Position numbers and translations under genes: made by a program. From positions 27,182,859-27,246,858 of the forward strand of contig JASEVX010000007.1 in assembly GCA_031761405.1 (NCBI GenBank): a DNA stretch of 64,000 nucleotides, written 5' to 3'. Within the stretch, counting starts at the first letter, position 1; every line of letters begins with the position of its first letter. The notes under the pieces were generated by a model. It did no database searches and had not been told where the DNA came from. It saw only the letters and a program-made list of their open reading frames with translations. Shown here piece by piece: positions 62,501 to 64,000 of this stretch. The DNA is from Serripes groenlandicus. Its lineage: Eukaryota > Mollusca > Bivalvia > Cardiida > Cardiidae.

Positions 62501-64000
62501 AGGTTTAAGGTTTGCGTTTAACGTTTAACATGTCACTCTGCAGTCACTATTATGACATTGATTGGTTTCATATTTAGTTTATACATTTACGAACTATTGG
62601 TCATCCATCTACGCACACCACTACACCCGTCCTGACCCTGGGTCAAGGTCAAGGTCATTTCTACTTGGTTCAGTTACAAGGTTTAAGGTTTGCGTTTAAC
62701 GTTTAACATTTAATTTAATCTAAATACCACTTTATAAACAGCACCCCTAGGCGAGCTCCATTGTCATCTGACAATTCTTGTTGTAAGAATTATGGCCATA
62801 TTTGCCTTAGAATTTTGGTTAAGTTTTTTGTACCACCCCACTTTTTTTCAAAACCATAAGTGATTTAGCTTATACACTTACAATACTTATTTATCATCAT
62901 AACCTCCATCAACAGACAAGGGTACATAAATCTGTCAAATTTTGTTCAAGAATTATGGCCCTTTTTCGATTTATAATTTTTGGTTAAGTTATTCATACCA
63001 ATTTTTTTTTTTTCAAAACAATTAGAGATAAAGCTTATACACTTACAATATCTTTTAACTATCATGACCTCCACCAACAGCCAAGAGTGCATAATTTTTG
63101 TAAGAATTATGACCCTTTAACGACTTATAAAGTACTTTGCTTATGAATAGTATGATAAAGTACTTTGTTATGTTTTCTGTACCACCCAAAAAGGTTTTGT
63201 TTTAATGGCAAGCACGATAAGGTTGAGCACGCTGACAGCTCTTGTAAATTTACAAACGTCCTATTGGTACATTCACTGATTGGCCAGTGAAACCAAATCC
63301 AGGCTCATCACAGTATGCGCAAAATCTCTAAATATAATTATTACGTCCATAAAGTTACGATATCTCGGTTAAATAACGATCACAAAAATAACAACAATTT
63401 TTCTAGTGTTGTAGATTGCAATTAAGATTGCAATTAACTGGTCATATGTTTTTTGATTGTGATGGTGATTTCTAGATTTTTTTCGGAAAAGTAATAAGGA
63501 TCAGAAAAAAGTACTGTAGACTTAACCCTTTCCCTCATACGCCAATTCTGCAGCAGACGACTTTGAACATATTTTGTCAATAAATAGAAAATCTCCATAA
63601 TTGAATGGATAACCTATGACAAAAAGTGGAAAATATTGTGGAAAAGGAGAAATTGTGCAATTTCTTCTTTTGTCACTATGTTTCTAAAAAGCCGTCTGCT
63701 GCAGAGGCGTCAGAAAGCGTCTATATCATTGAGGGAAAGGGTTAAGAACGTGTGTTTTACTGTTTATTTCAATATCCATCTAAATATACCTTACAAACTG
63801 ATGATTTACAAAATAAATTCTTTCTTGGCATATAGCATTGTTTTATCTGCTGATCGAATTGAGATAAAGTCTGGTCAAATGCGGTCTAAAACGTCTTGGA
63901 CAAATGGTACAGTAGTTAAAAAAAGTTATTGTTGAACCCTGTTATATGACAGATGATCATGATTTTATTATAGGATATTGTTTATGGTAATGCTGGTGAA
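20483..64000 (+). CDS. Cont: Contactin, lectin-containing invertebrate type (partial, 19 exons in window)
   Basis: Nineteen exons with GT-AG borders join into one uninterrupted frame of 984 codons that continues past the window. Order: signal peptide (1 to ~18, MKISVLLLFVIIGLTYC); C-type lectin-like domain (about 22-162; Cys 23, 34, 52 and 159); Ig1 (177-286); Ig2 (286-405); Ig3 (405-503); Ig4 (503-596); Ig5 (596-693); Ig6 (693-792). FN3-1 follows (792-909), then the start of FN3-2 (909 on). The lectin plus six Ig plus FN3 order is that of Drosophila Contactin, a GPI-anchored adhesion protein of septate junctions; vertebrate contactins lack the lectin domain. The rest of FN3-2, any FN3-3/4 and the GPI signal must lie to the right. 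Most domain borders coincide with phase 1 introns. The lectin domain lacks the inner cysteine pair and a recognisable calcium-binding EPN/QPD motif, so sugar binding is doubtful. A 5' non-coding exon is expected but not located. Confidence 0.92.
20695..20925 (+). mobile_element. TTAA MITE, full copy (contactin intron 1)
   Basis: TTAA at both ends, CTGCAGCAGACG / GTCTGCTGCAG boxes, central GAAATTGCACGTTTTGTGCA palindrome. Nearly identical to the copy at 4351, so a recent family. Confidence 0.9.
21342..21569. mobile_element. TTAA MITE, full copy (contactin intron 1)
   Basis: TTAACCCTTTCCCACATATA left end and GGGAGAAAGGGTTAA right end; internal hairpin GAAATTGCTCATGATGAACA. Confidence 0.87.
21688..21915. 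mobile_element. TTAA MITE, decayed copy
   Basis: Left end TTTAACCCTTTCCCACTG is clear; the right end is degenerate (TGCAGATTTGTTGTAAAAGG). Confidence 0.65.
22033..22127 (+). CDS. Cont: Contactin exon 2: lectin domain start
   Basis: Enters phase 1, leaves phase 0 at GTAAGG. Encodes VCPNGWISNQDRCYRF and DYSSAAKACM; this gives the extra N-terminal Cys pair of long-form C-type lectin domains and the first conserved Cys (52). Confidence 0.9.
22196..22931. other. Contactin intron 2, nothing recognised
   Basis: AT-rich intron sequence with no repeat family that I can identify. Confidence 0.5.
22932..23017 (+). CDS. Cont: Contactin exon 3: lectin domain
   Basis: TTCTAG acceptor; encodes RDGAILLSIDSMAEHQFI, the GA.LLSI...EH.FI helix of C-type lectin domains; leaves in phase 2 at GTAATT. 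Confidence 0.9.
23018..24600. other. Left part of contactin intron 3, mostly unassigned
   Basis: AT-rich. The only feature noted is TACACTGGAG at 23038, which is inverted at 31394 (see findings). A possible MITE relic is near 23420-23530. Confidence 0.45.
24600..25140. mobile_element. Decayed TTAA MITE cluster
   Basis: At least three degenerate left ends (TTAATCCCTTTCCCC at 24601, GTAAACCCTTTCCTC near 24914, TTTAACCCTTTCTCAC near 24983) with partial internal boxes. Boundaries are not exact. Confidence 0.6.
25750..25940 (+). repeat. MITE right arm with ~37-bp tandem expansion
   Basis: The MITE segment GAGGCGTCAGAAACGCTTAT and GGTAAAGGGTTAA is preceded by three diverged units of about 37 bp built on GAGGCGTCCAAACGAGTTTA and GGAGATCGTGTA. 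Confidence 0.7.
26489..27352 (+). mobile_element. HINE/pearl-like element
   Basis: AGATCACCTGAGCCGAAGGC 5' hairpin, diverged core units with GAAATGTTCCTT and GGTCGAAAAACATGGCAG, 3' hairpin GGGCCATCTTGGCCC then TCTTG|TTT. Confidence 0.85.
27436..28536 (+). mobile_element. HINE/pearl-like element, AGCTCCACTGGC subtype
   Basis: 5' hairpin AGCTCCACTGGCTGAAAGCC / GTCGAGCT, CGTGCGTGCGTG leader, four core units with CATGGCCGCCAGGGGGCGGG, end GGCCTCTTG|TTTT. The 3' hairpin is degenerate. Confidence 0.82.
28618..28806 (+). mobile_element. SINE, 5'-truncated
   Basis: B box CGGGTTCGATCCCCAG, body with GCCCTTGGGCAAGGCAC and tail GATGCGCCATAAAACAAT followed by ATTCATTCATTC. Confidence 0.78.
28848..31071 (+). 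mobile_element. FLYWCH-MULE DNA transposon with 8-bp target duplication
   Basis: Terminal inverted repeats of 24 bp with one mismatch (28856-28879 and 31040-31063; shared core TTCCCGGAACGTCGACTC) enclose 2208 bp. CTTAATTT flanks both sides (28848-28855 and 31064-31071), an exact 8-bp target duplication. The interior carries the transposase pseudogene at 29346. It lies in contactin intron 3. Confidence 0.9.
29346..30743 (+). pseudogene. FLYWCH zinc finger / MULE transposase, broken
   Basis: ATG at 29346 opens MANAQLNVQYIINRKGGHNL, then an in-frame TAA at 29424 where the FLYWCH finger expects Tyr. The frame resumes with FWRCVERGCQAFLST and NHNHL, giving the C..C...H.H finger. A TAG at 29673 and a TGA at 30228 interrupt the same frame. 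Between them lies the MULE catalytic region with NTFYCDGTFYTCPGLFHQIY and AVLDFETAAHGAI. A +1 change of frame near 30440 restores WNHFGTQSPCTTNNIEGWH. With three stops and one frameshift it cannot encode an active transposase. Confidence 0.92.
31072..31649. other. Contactin intron 3, AT-rich
   Basis: No gene or clear repeat, except CTCCAGTGTA at 31394 preceded by CGCGATTTATTCGCG, the inverted partner of 23038. Confidence 0.45.
31650..31918 (+). mobile_element. tRNA-derived SINE, full-length
   Basis: Head with A box TAGCTCAATTGGTAGCG and B box GGTCACGGGTTCGATACCC; body TTGCCTCCCACCTCTGATCT, then TGACCGCCGTGATATGACC, GTTGAAAGCGGCGTTAAAC and (AAAC)n tail. Head and loop could fold as a tRNA, but the tail shows it is a SINE. 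Confidence 0.85.
32068..32120 (-). other. tRNA-like head fragment, antisense
   Basis: The minus strand reads TGTAGCTCAGTTGGTAGCG with a following CCAGGGGATG; an A box without a proper B box. Probably a SINE relic. Confidence 0.5.
32170..33539 (+). mobile_element. TTAA MITE split by a HINE insertion
   Basis: The central hairpin GAAATTGCTCATCATGAGCA lies at about 32269, and the right arm (GCAGATTTGTTGTATGTGGG, then AAAGGGTTAA) ends at 33539. Between them sits the HINE at 32375-33492. The left terminus is decayed. Contactin exon 4 starts only 27 bp after the MITE. Confidence 0.78.
32375..33492 (+). mobile_element. HINE/pearl-like element inserted in a MITE
   Basis: AGCTCACCTGAGC 5' hairpin, CGTCCGTCGTGCGTCG leader, core units with ACATGGCCGCCAGGGGG. 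One unit has a run of 18 G at 33072-33089. The 3' hairpin GGGCCATCATGGCCC is followed by TCTTG|TTTT. Confidence 0.88.
33567..33739 (+). CDS. Cont: Contactin exon 4: lectin domain middle
   Basis: TTTTCAG acceptor, phase 2 to phase 1, donor GTAAGG. Encodes QQWYTSGEMD and NSYIWIDMYEAKRGDVD; contains no cysteine, so the usual inner disulfide of the fold is missing. Confidence 0.88.
33890..34030. mobile_element. Palindromic MITE, CCCTATGTTGTGGGTACTC family
   Basis: Arms AACCCTATGTTGTGGGTACT and AGTACCCACAACATAGGATT are inverted around a short centre, preceded by AATCCTTATTTGACATCC and followed by AATAAGAGAAAT. Partial copies occur at about 42055, 44863 and 52945. Confidence 0.8.
34337..34584. mobile_element. 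Palindromic MITE, TCGAGGGCTTGGCG family, copy 1
   Basis: Ends TCGAGGGCTTGGCGTGAAAC / TTTCACATCAAACCCTCGA, inner palindrome AGGTGCCATTGCTCG / TGAGCAATGGCACCT. It lies inside a TTAA MITE left arm (from about 34271). Confidence 0.87.
34631..34866. mobile_element. Palindromic MITE, TCGAGGGCTTGGCG family, copy 2
   Basis: Same inverted ends and inner sequence, 46 bp after copy 1; the inner left arm of the palindrome is deleted. Confidence 0.86.
34871..35665. mobile_element. TTAA MITE split by a TACCCCC element
   Basis: Starts TTAACCCTTTCCCACATG; the hairpin half TCTCATGATGAGCAATTTTC precedes the insertion at about 34980-35594. The right arm resumes ATAGATACTTTCATAAATG, ending ATGAGAAAGGATTAA. Confidence 0.78.
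34980..35594 (+). mobile_element. Helitron-like element with ~160-bp tandem core
   Basis: 5' end ATACCCCCAGATACG pairs with ATATGGGGGCTATA. A GTCGGTCAGTTAGTCGG leader is followed by three units of about 154-169 bp starting near CATTTCTTGTGAACAC. The 3' side has CAGCTGGGGGTATTCATCAC and ends near TTCTAG. All open frames here are repeat artefacts. Confidence 0.75.
35818..35928 (+). CDS. Cont: Contactin exon 5: lectin domain end
   Basis: TTTACAG acceptor, phase 1-1, donor GTGAGT. Encodes GRFAIALVGNRM and PRPYICEINRNEVYRINI; the YICEI segment holds the last conserved lectin Cys (159). Confidence 0.9.
36000..37234. other. Contactin intron 5, unassigned
   Basis: Notable only for GGCTCA-rich blocks near 36080-36125 and 37078-37125; AT-rich otherwise. 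No gene seen. Confidence 0.45.
37235..37310 (+). other. tRNA-like sequence (SINE head or tRNA pseudogene)
   Basis: TAGTGCAGTGGTAGAGCATC (A box) and GTCCTGGGTTCAAGTCC (B box) are well formed. The acceptor stem is not clearly paired, so I do not call a functional tRNA gene. Confidence 0.5.
37455..37745 (+). mobile_element. SINE, full-length
   Basis: Head AGCCCCGGTAGCAACGCGGG with B-box-like TGTGCGTTTAAATCCCGG, body GTGGAAAAGCAGCCAGTTGC, TGGCCGCTGTGATATAAC, GTTAAAAACGGCGTTAAACC and (AATC)n tail. Confidence 0.85.
37794..37965. mobile_element. TTAA MITE, diverged
   Basis: Left end TTAACCTTTTCCCACATTC; hairpin GAAATTGCTCATAATGGTCA; right end lost near TCTTCTGCAGAGTTAAAATG. Confidence 0.7.
38147..38359. 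mobile_element. TTAA MITE sharing its TTAA with the next copy
   Basis: Hairpin GAAATTGCTCATGATGAGCA and right arm GTGTGGAAGGGTTAA. The TTAA at 38356-38359 is also the left target site of the next MITE. Confidence 0.75.
38356..40205 (-). mobile_element. TTAA MITE split by a HINE insertion
   Basis: TTAACCCTTTCCCCTCATAT left end; the element breaks at GAGATTTTCTATTTTT (38516) and resumes at TTTTACAAAATATTATATGA (40177). The intact family reads GATTTTCCATTTTTTGACA, then AAATATG here. The right terminus is decayed. Confidence 0.75.
38517..40176 (+). mobile_element. HINE-like element with a different tandem core
   Basis: Same ends as other HINEs (AGCTCAGCTATGCACGAAG, then GGGCCATCATGGCCC, TCTTG). 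The core is made of about ten units of ~150 bp built on AGGTCACTAGGTCAAATTGA and GAAAATCTTGTTAACACT. It shows core exchange between shared termini. Confidence 0.85.
40254..40580 (+). CDS. Cont: Contactin exon 6: Ig1
   Basis: Phase 1-1 exon of 327 nt encoding a whole Ig domain: GPKFTV strand A, LECIANG (first Cys), YEWYH (Trp), then DTGTYQCMASN (second Cys). Confidence 0.95.
40640..40892 (+). mobile_element. SINE, diverged
   Basis: B-box-like TTGTGAGTTCGGACCCC, body GTGGAAAAGCAGGCACTTGC, then AGGTAAACTGGCTTCTGTGA and an AACCCAATCGCTCAATG tail; head partly lost. Confidence 0.78.
40905..41732 (+). mobile_element. HINE/pearl-like element, decayed
   Basis: Core units with CATGGCCGCCAGTGGGC and GTTCCTTGGGTGACCCTC are recognisable, ending GCTGGACCTCTTG|TTTA; the 5' hairpin is lost. 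Confidence 0.75.
41946..42047 (+). CDS. Cont: Contactin exon 7: Ig2 first half
   Basis: Phase 1-1, 102 nt; encodes APVTPEEYQGAIIECPAISS with the first Ig2 Cys. No open reading of its own beyond the splice sites. Confidence 0.9.
42969..43198 (+). mobile_element. TTAA MITE, full copy
   Basis: TTAA ends, CTGCAGCAGACG box, central GAAATTGCACGTTTTGTGCA palindrome. Confidence 0.9.
43560..43814 (+). CDS. Cont: Contactin exon 8: Ig2 second half
   Basis: Phase 1-1, 255 nt, donor GTATGT. Encodes VRYQWIKDST (Trp) and DDGIYRCVATLTSSN (second Cys), followed by the long Ser/Arg-rich linker typical of contactin Ig2. Confidence 0.93.
43861..44111 (+). mobile_element. TTAA MITE, full copy
   Basis: TTAACCATTTCCCTCATAC left end and GAGGGAAAGGGTTAG right end; hairpin GAAATTGCTCGTTTTGAGCA. 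A second decayed left end begins 5 bp later (44116). Confidence 0.87.
44539..44770. mobile_element. TTAA MITE, mutated ends
   Basis: TAAACCCTTTCAGAAACATA left end, GGTATGTGGGAAAGGGAAAA right end; hairpin GAAATTGCTCAAAACAAGCA. Confidence 0.8.
45020..45249 (+). mobile_element. TTAA MITE, full copy
   Basis: TTAACCCTTTCCCTCATACG left end, GAGGGAAAGGGTTAA right end, central GAAATTGTACGTTTTGTGCA hairpin. It lies upstream of contactin exon 9. Confidence 0.9.
45396..45501 (+). CDS. Cont: Contactin exon 9: Ig3 first half
   Basis: Phase 1 to 2; encodes AGGTYDPKIVDSF and GMDVSLECFAYGT with the first Ig3 Cys; donor GTAAGT. Confidence 0.92.
45502..46330. other. Contactin intron 9, AT-rich
   Basis: A decayed MITE right arm is possible at 45530-45600; the rest is unassigned. 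Confidence 0.4.
46452..46639 (+). CDS. Cont: Contactin exon 10: Ig3 second half
   Basis: Phase 2 to 1; encodes SPLVYSWDFPRWDYERYS (Trp) and DDSGIFNCTVRNGRGG (second Cys, an N-C-T glycosylation sequon); donor GTAAGC. Confidence 0.92.
46825..47120. mobile_element. Older TTAA MITE interrupted by a younger one
   Basis: Left part AAGCAGATGACTTCGAAAAC ... CCTCTATAAA, right part AGTTTAATTATTGAATGG ... GCGGGAAAGGGTTAC. The younger copy sits at a TTAA between them. Confidence 0.8.
46921..47039 (-). mobile_element. TTAA MITE, internally deleted, nested
   Basis: 119 bp with TTAA at both ends. Removing the element and one TTAA restores the host MITE sequence CTATAAATTAAAGTTTAATT, direct evidence for TTAA target duplication. 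Confidence 0.9.
47150..47300. mobile_element. Palindromic MITE, CCCTATGTTGTGGGTACTC family
   Basis: The long inner palindrome AAAGAATCGTCTCAGTGAGA / CGATTCTTT lies between GTGGGTATTC and GAGTACCCAC arms, flanked by ATCCTTATTTGACCC and AATAATAAGAGAG. It ends about 60 bp before contactin exon 11. Confidence 0.85.
47359..47637 (+). CDS. Cont: Contactin exon 11: Ig4
   Basis: Phase 1-1 exon holding a whole Ig domain: AKPRFLLPL, LTWRCEARAVPFPQYSWYKD and EGMYQCAAKNSYGE; donor GTAAGA. Confidence 0.95.
47862..48037. mobile_element. TTAA MITE, diverged
   Basis: Starts CTTTTCCCACATACAAC, ends ATATAGGAAAGTGTTAA; weak centre. Confidence 0.65.
48307..48936. mobile_element. TIR DNA element of the CGAGAAAACCAAC family, long form
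   Basis: CATATGAGTTGTCCAACGAG left end with GAAACCAACGTT is inverted at the right (AATGTTGGTTTCCTTGCGGG, ACTGCGCATATG). Length 630 bp, no transposase frame. Confidence 0.75.
48957..49530 (+). repeat. 53-bp satellite-like array, about 11 units
   Basis: Units start at 48961 and every 53 bp (one of 52 bp), built on AGTCAGGATCTTACATGTTG, GTAAAACAGTCATTAAAACC and AACCTTGAAGCGT. Units are 90% or more alike by eye. It lies in contactin intron 11. Confidence 0.95.
49826..50056 (+). mobile_element. TTAA MITE, nearly full copy
   Basis: TTAAACCCTTTCCCACATAC left, GTTGGAAAGGGTCAA right; hairpin GAAATTGCTTGTTTTGAGCA. It ends about 60 bp before contactin exon 12. Confidence 0.85.
50120..50410 (+). CDS. 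Cont: Contactin exon 12: Ig5
   Basis: Phase 1-1 whole Ig domain: VAPQFNKYPMSQTMSGAFGG, VTIQCWPEAAPFPEFTWLR and GWYECKVKNTYGEA; donor GTAAGT. Confidence 0.95.
50468..50595 (+). repeat. 64-bp tandem duplication
   Basis: Two identical 64-bp units (TAGTTGTATTTAGGCATTTC to TTTTCCCTCAT) at 50468 and 50532. The second runs into a TTAA MITE (to about 50806), so its left end is duplicated. Confidence 0.93.
50532..50806 (+). mobile_element. TTAA MITE, left end duplicated
   Basis: TTAATCCTTTTTCCCTCATA left end, hairpin GAAATTTTTTGTTTTGAGCA and right end GAGGGAAAGGGTTAA. Confidence 0.82.
50905..51108. mobile_element. MITE left arm joined to a HINE 3' end
   Basis: GACCCTTTCCCTCATATACG begins a MITE left arm. 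From about 51055 the sequence is the HINE 3' end (AGGTGATTGATATAGGACC, ATCATGGTCCTCTTG). Confidence 0.7.
51262..51428 (+). CDS. Cont: Contactin exon 13: Ig6 first half
   Basis: Phase 1 to 0; encodes QTTISRRPTQIDVEVNKTG, YLFCQASFNRDNLDLVYQW with first Cys and Trp; donor GTATGG. Confidence 0.92.
51645..51850. mobile_element. TTAA MITE, ends lost
   Basis: GCGTCTGCAGCAGACGACTT, GGAGAAATTGCTCAAAAATA and CAGATTTGTTGTATGTAGGA are present. Confidence 0.72.
51981..52326 (-). mobile_element. TTAA MITE containing a small TIR insertion
   Basis: TTAACCCTTTACCTCATATA to GTATGTGGGAAAGGGTTAA. The 3' half is interrupted at about 52103-52236 by an element bounded by GTGTCACCCTGCA and TGCAGGTGACAC. Confidence 0.8.
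52103..52236. mobile_element. Small TIR element (GTGTCACC ends)
   Basis: Inverted ends GTGTCACC / GGTGACAC plus TGCA, with a T-rich TGTCTGACTGTCTGTCC interior. Likely a separate MITE family; only one copy seen. Confidence 0.6.
52323..52520. mobile_element. TTAA MITE, adjacent copy
   Basis: Shares the TTAA at 52323 with the previous copy and the TTAA at 52517 with the next (to about 52695), giving three MITEs end to end. Confidence 0.78.
52721..52850 (+). CDS. Cont: Contactin exon 14: Ig6 second half
   Basis: Phase 0 to 1; encodes GGLYIIFAQFDHTGEYTCIA with the second Ig6 Cys, then an N-A-S sequon; donor GTAAGT. Confidence 0.92.
53098..53230. mobile_element. TTAA MITE, deleted copy
   Basis: CAACCGTTTCCCACTTGCTG to GTGGGAATGGGTTAA, hairpin AATTGTTTATAATGAGCAATT. 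A further decayed copy ends with TTAA at 53501. Confidence 0.72.
53518..53660 (+). mobile_element. Short Helentron-like element, AGCTCGAC subtype
   Basis: AGCTCGACTTTTGAAAAAAA pairs with ACGAGAGCT at the 5' end. CGTCGTCG leader, end GAGCGTCTGTGCCATACGCG and GTGCTCTT. No tandem core. Confidence 0.8.
53760..54840 (+). mobile_element. HINE/pearl-like element with a second Helentron inside
   Basis: AGCTCACCTGAGCCTCTGGC 5' hairpin; a 229-bp insertion follows at 53795-54023. The leader then continues TTGTGATTGGTCTTTGTCC and four core units follow, ending GGACCATCATGGCCCTCTTG. Confidence 0.83.
53795..54023 (+). mobile_element. Helentron-like element, ATCTCCTCGGC subtype, nested
   Basis: 5' end ATCTCCTCGGCTAACGAAG pairs with GGGGATAT, and the 3' end is GCTTTGCGGTGCCCTTG. 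The host reads GAGTTAT^TGTGAT, with TT present on both sides. Confidence 0.78.
55151..55605. mobile_element. TTAA MITE split by the TCGAGGGCTTGGCG MITE
   Basis: Left end TTAACCCTTCACCACATAC is cut at 55174 and resumes at about 55422 with GTACTTTTAAGCCTCTGCAG; the hairpin and right end are decayed. Confidence 0.72.
55174..55422. mobile_element. Palindromic MITE, TCGAGGGCTTGGCG family, copy 3, nested
   Basis: TCGAGGGCTTGGCGTGAAAC to TTTCACACCAAGCCCTAGA, inner GGTGCCATTGCTCAGAACGA / GCAATGGCACC. ATAT flanks suggest a short target duplication. Confidence 0.85.
55768..55968 (+). CDS. Cont: Contactin exon 15: FN3-1 first half
   Basis: Phase 1-1; encodes GPPSEPAGVQAYKAED, the PG/P..P start of a contactin FN3 domain, and DVLLRWSDPVDTHGSPVDSY (B-strand Trp); donor GTAAGT. 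Confidence 0.93.
56030..56240. mobile_element. TTAA MITE, decayed
   Basis: CCCCTTTCCCTCATACAGAT left end and GAGCCTCTGCAGCAGACG box; right end lost. Confidence 0.6.
56410..56900 (+). mobile_element. HINE/pearl-like element, decayed
   Basis: Fragments of leader (GGCTCAAGGTGATATCTCC), core (GTTAGGTGACCCTCATC) and end (GGCCATCTTGACCCTCTTG). Confidence 0.7.
56936..57134 (+). mobile_element. TTAA MITE, internally shortened
   Basis: TTAACCCTTTCCCTCATATG to GAGGGAAAGGGTTAA; one side of the hairpin is deleted after GAAATTGCTCATTTC. Confidence 0.87.
57331..57480 (+). CDS. Cont: Contactin exon 16: FN3-1 second half
   Basis: Phase 1-1; encodes VQTLKPGVSYQFKLRAVNRY and GVGELS, the tyrosine-corner and NRYG motif of FN3 domains; donor GTAAGT. 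Confidence 0.95.
57622..58010 (+). repeat. ~190-bp tandem duplication of a MITE body
   Basis: Two copies, each from AATCTTTAACAGATGACTTA-like to GTAGGAAAGGGTTAAAA, following a MITE left end at about 57597 (GAAACCCTTTCCCTAATAC). Confidence 0.82.
58122..58216 (+). CDS. Cont: Contactin exon 17: FN3-2 start
   Basis: Phase 1 to 0; encodes IPGAPPIKAPDNIGGGGGKV and TLRLTWT, start and B strand of FN3-2; donor GTAAGT. Confidence 0.92.
58557..58661 (+). CDS. Cont: Contactin exon 18: FN3-2 middle
   Basis: Phase 0-0; encodes PLPPEDHNGWGIGYEVEWRD, the P...NG.G.GY.V.WR block typical of contactin FN3-2, then IKWNK; donor GTAAAT. Confidence 0.93.
58766..58875. mobile_element. Palindromic MITE, CCCTATGTTGTGGGTACTC family, partial
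   Basis: AATCCTTATTTGACCCTCTA, CCCTATGTTTGTGGGTTC and AATCGTCTCAGTGAGATGAT; the right half is cut by a TTAA MITE relic. Confidence 0.75.
58862..59257. mobile_element. TTAA MITE split by a Helentron-like element
   Basis: The left half, with GCAAAAGGACGAATTTAGCG, is interrupted in the loop of its hairpin. The right half resumes TTCCTTTTGTCATAATGTAT and ends GTAAATAGGAAAAGGTTAA. Confidence 0.75.
59023..59173 (+). mobile_element. Short Helentron-like element, AGCTCGAC subtype, nested
   Basis: AGCTCGACTTTTGAAAAAAC, then GAGAGCT, CGTCGTCGGCG leader, end GAGCGTCTGTGCCGTACGCG and GTGCTCTG. Confidence 0.82.
59444..60447 (+). mobile_element. Middle-layer Helentron-like element, AGCTCGAC subtype
   Basis: Same ends as the element at 59023; its TTTAGCTCATTA / TTTTTTCTGTTTT region is split by the inner copy at 59556-60392, then GAGCGTCTGTGCCGTACGCG and GTGCTCTTG. 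Confidence 0.83.
59556..60392 (+). mobile_element. Inner Helentron-like element, AGCTCGCC subtype
   Basis: AGCTCGCCTATTCGAAGAAA, then TAGGGGAGCTT hairpin. Three core repeats carry CCTTTGCGTGCAAGGCC and CAAGTCCCATAACTCTGG. 3' hairpin TTGTCCTCCGACAACTCTTG. Confidence 0.86.
61039..62780 (+). mobile_element. Nested Helentron-like element with nine ~178-bp core units
   Basis: AGCTCGCCAGTACGAAGTAC, then AGGAGAGCTT hairpin. Core units repeat at 178 bp (starts near 61253, 61431, 61609, 61787, 61965) with GGTTCAGTTACAAGGTTTAA and CACCACTACACCCG. 3' hairpin ATTGTCATCTGACAAT then TCTTG. Confidence 0.88.
63522..63745 (+). mobile_element. TTAA MITE, full copy (contactin intron 18)
   Basis: TTAACCCTTTCCCTCATACG to GAGGGAAAGGGTTAA; hairpin shortened (GAAATTGTGCAATTTC). 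Confidence 0.9.
63974..64000 (+). CDS. Cont: Contactin exon 19, cut by window edge
   Basis: TTATTATAG acceptor, phase 0 as required; the nine visible codons read DIVYGNAGE, fitting the F-G region of FN3-2 after IKWNK. It continues past the end of the window. Confidence 0.75.

Larger units (their letters stand above)
59280..63244 (+). mobile_element. Outer Helentron-like element with ~165-bp core, hosting nested copies
   Basis: Core units of about 165 bp (TTTTGGTTAAGTTTTTTGTA, AAACTTACAACACTTATTCA, AACAGACAAGAGTACATAA) flank two insertions (59444-60447 and 61039-62780). The end is AGCACGCTGACAGCTCTTG|T. The 5' end is not clear. Confidence 0.75.

Overview
This is eukaryotic, intron-rich, AT-rich DNA that is very dense in repeats. 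Two multi-exon genes can be read on the + strand; most of the rest is transposon sequence. The repeats include Helentron/HINE ('pearl'-like) elements with hairpin ends and tandem cores, tRNA-headed SINEs and palindromic MITEs. Together with a contactin that carries an N-terminal C-type lectin domain, they point to a bivalve mollusc, probably a heterodont clam. The species cannot be fixed from the sequence alone.

Layout. 1-8 kb: a 200-base assembly gap, a 42-bp array grown out of a SINE, an antisense Mutator-like (MULE) relic, several MITEs, an antisense LINE fragment and a GT microsatellite. 8.4-17.6 kb: an unrecognised gene with a SAP-like first exon, six duplicated repeat exons of identical phase (12-residue repeats) and an acidic terminal exon, interrupted by two HINE elements and a duplicated SINE. 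The hexamer GTCCTC/GAGGAC is strikingly concentrated over this locus. 18.2-20.3 kb: an antisense LINE reverse-transcriptase fragment and MITEs.

20.47-64 kb: a contactin (Cont) orthologue read as 19 exons, still open at the right edge. The spliced reading frame is continuous for 984 codons: signal peptide, C-type lectin-like domain, six Ig domains, a complete first FN3 domain and the start of a second. In Drosophila, Contactin is a cell-surface adhesion protein acting with Neuroglian and Neurexin IV at septate junctions; the same domain order here suggests a similar adhesion role. Its introns hold about thirty copies of a TTAA-flanked palindromic MITE, a MULE with a complete 8-bp target duplication but a broken transposase, nested HINE elements three layers deep (59.3-63.2 kb), a 53-bp satellite, SINEs and two other palindromic MITE families.

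The most unusual items are the cassette-exon gene with its GTCCTC block, the nested insertions that reveal target-site rules (TTAA for the MITE, TT for the Helentrons), and the SINE whose A-box segment has become a satellite. All calls come from reading the sequence by eye; no database search was possible.
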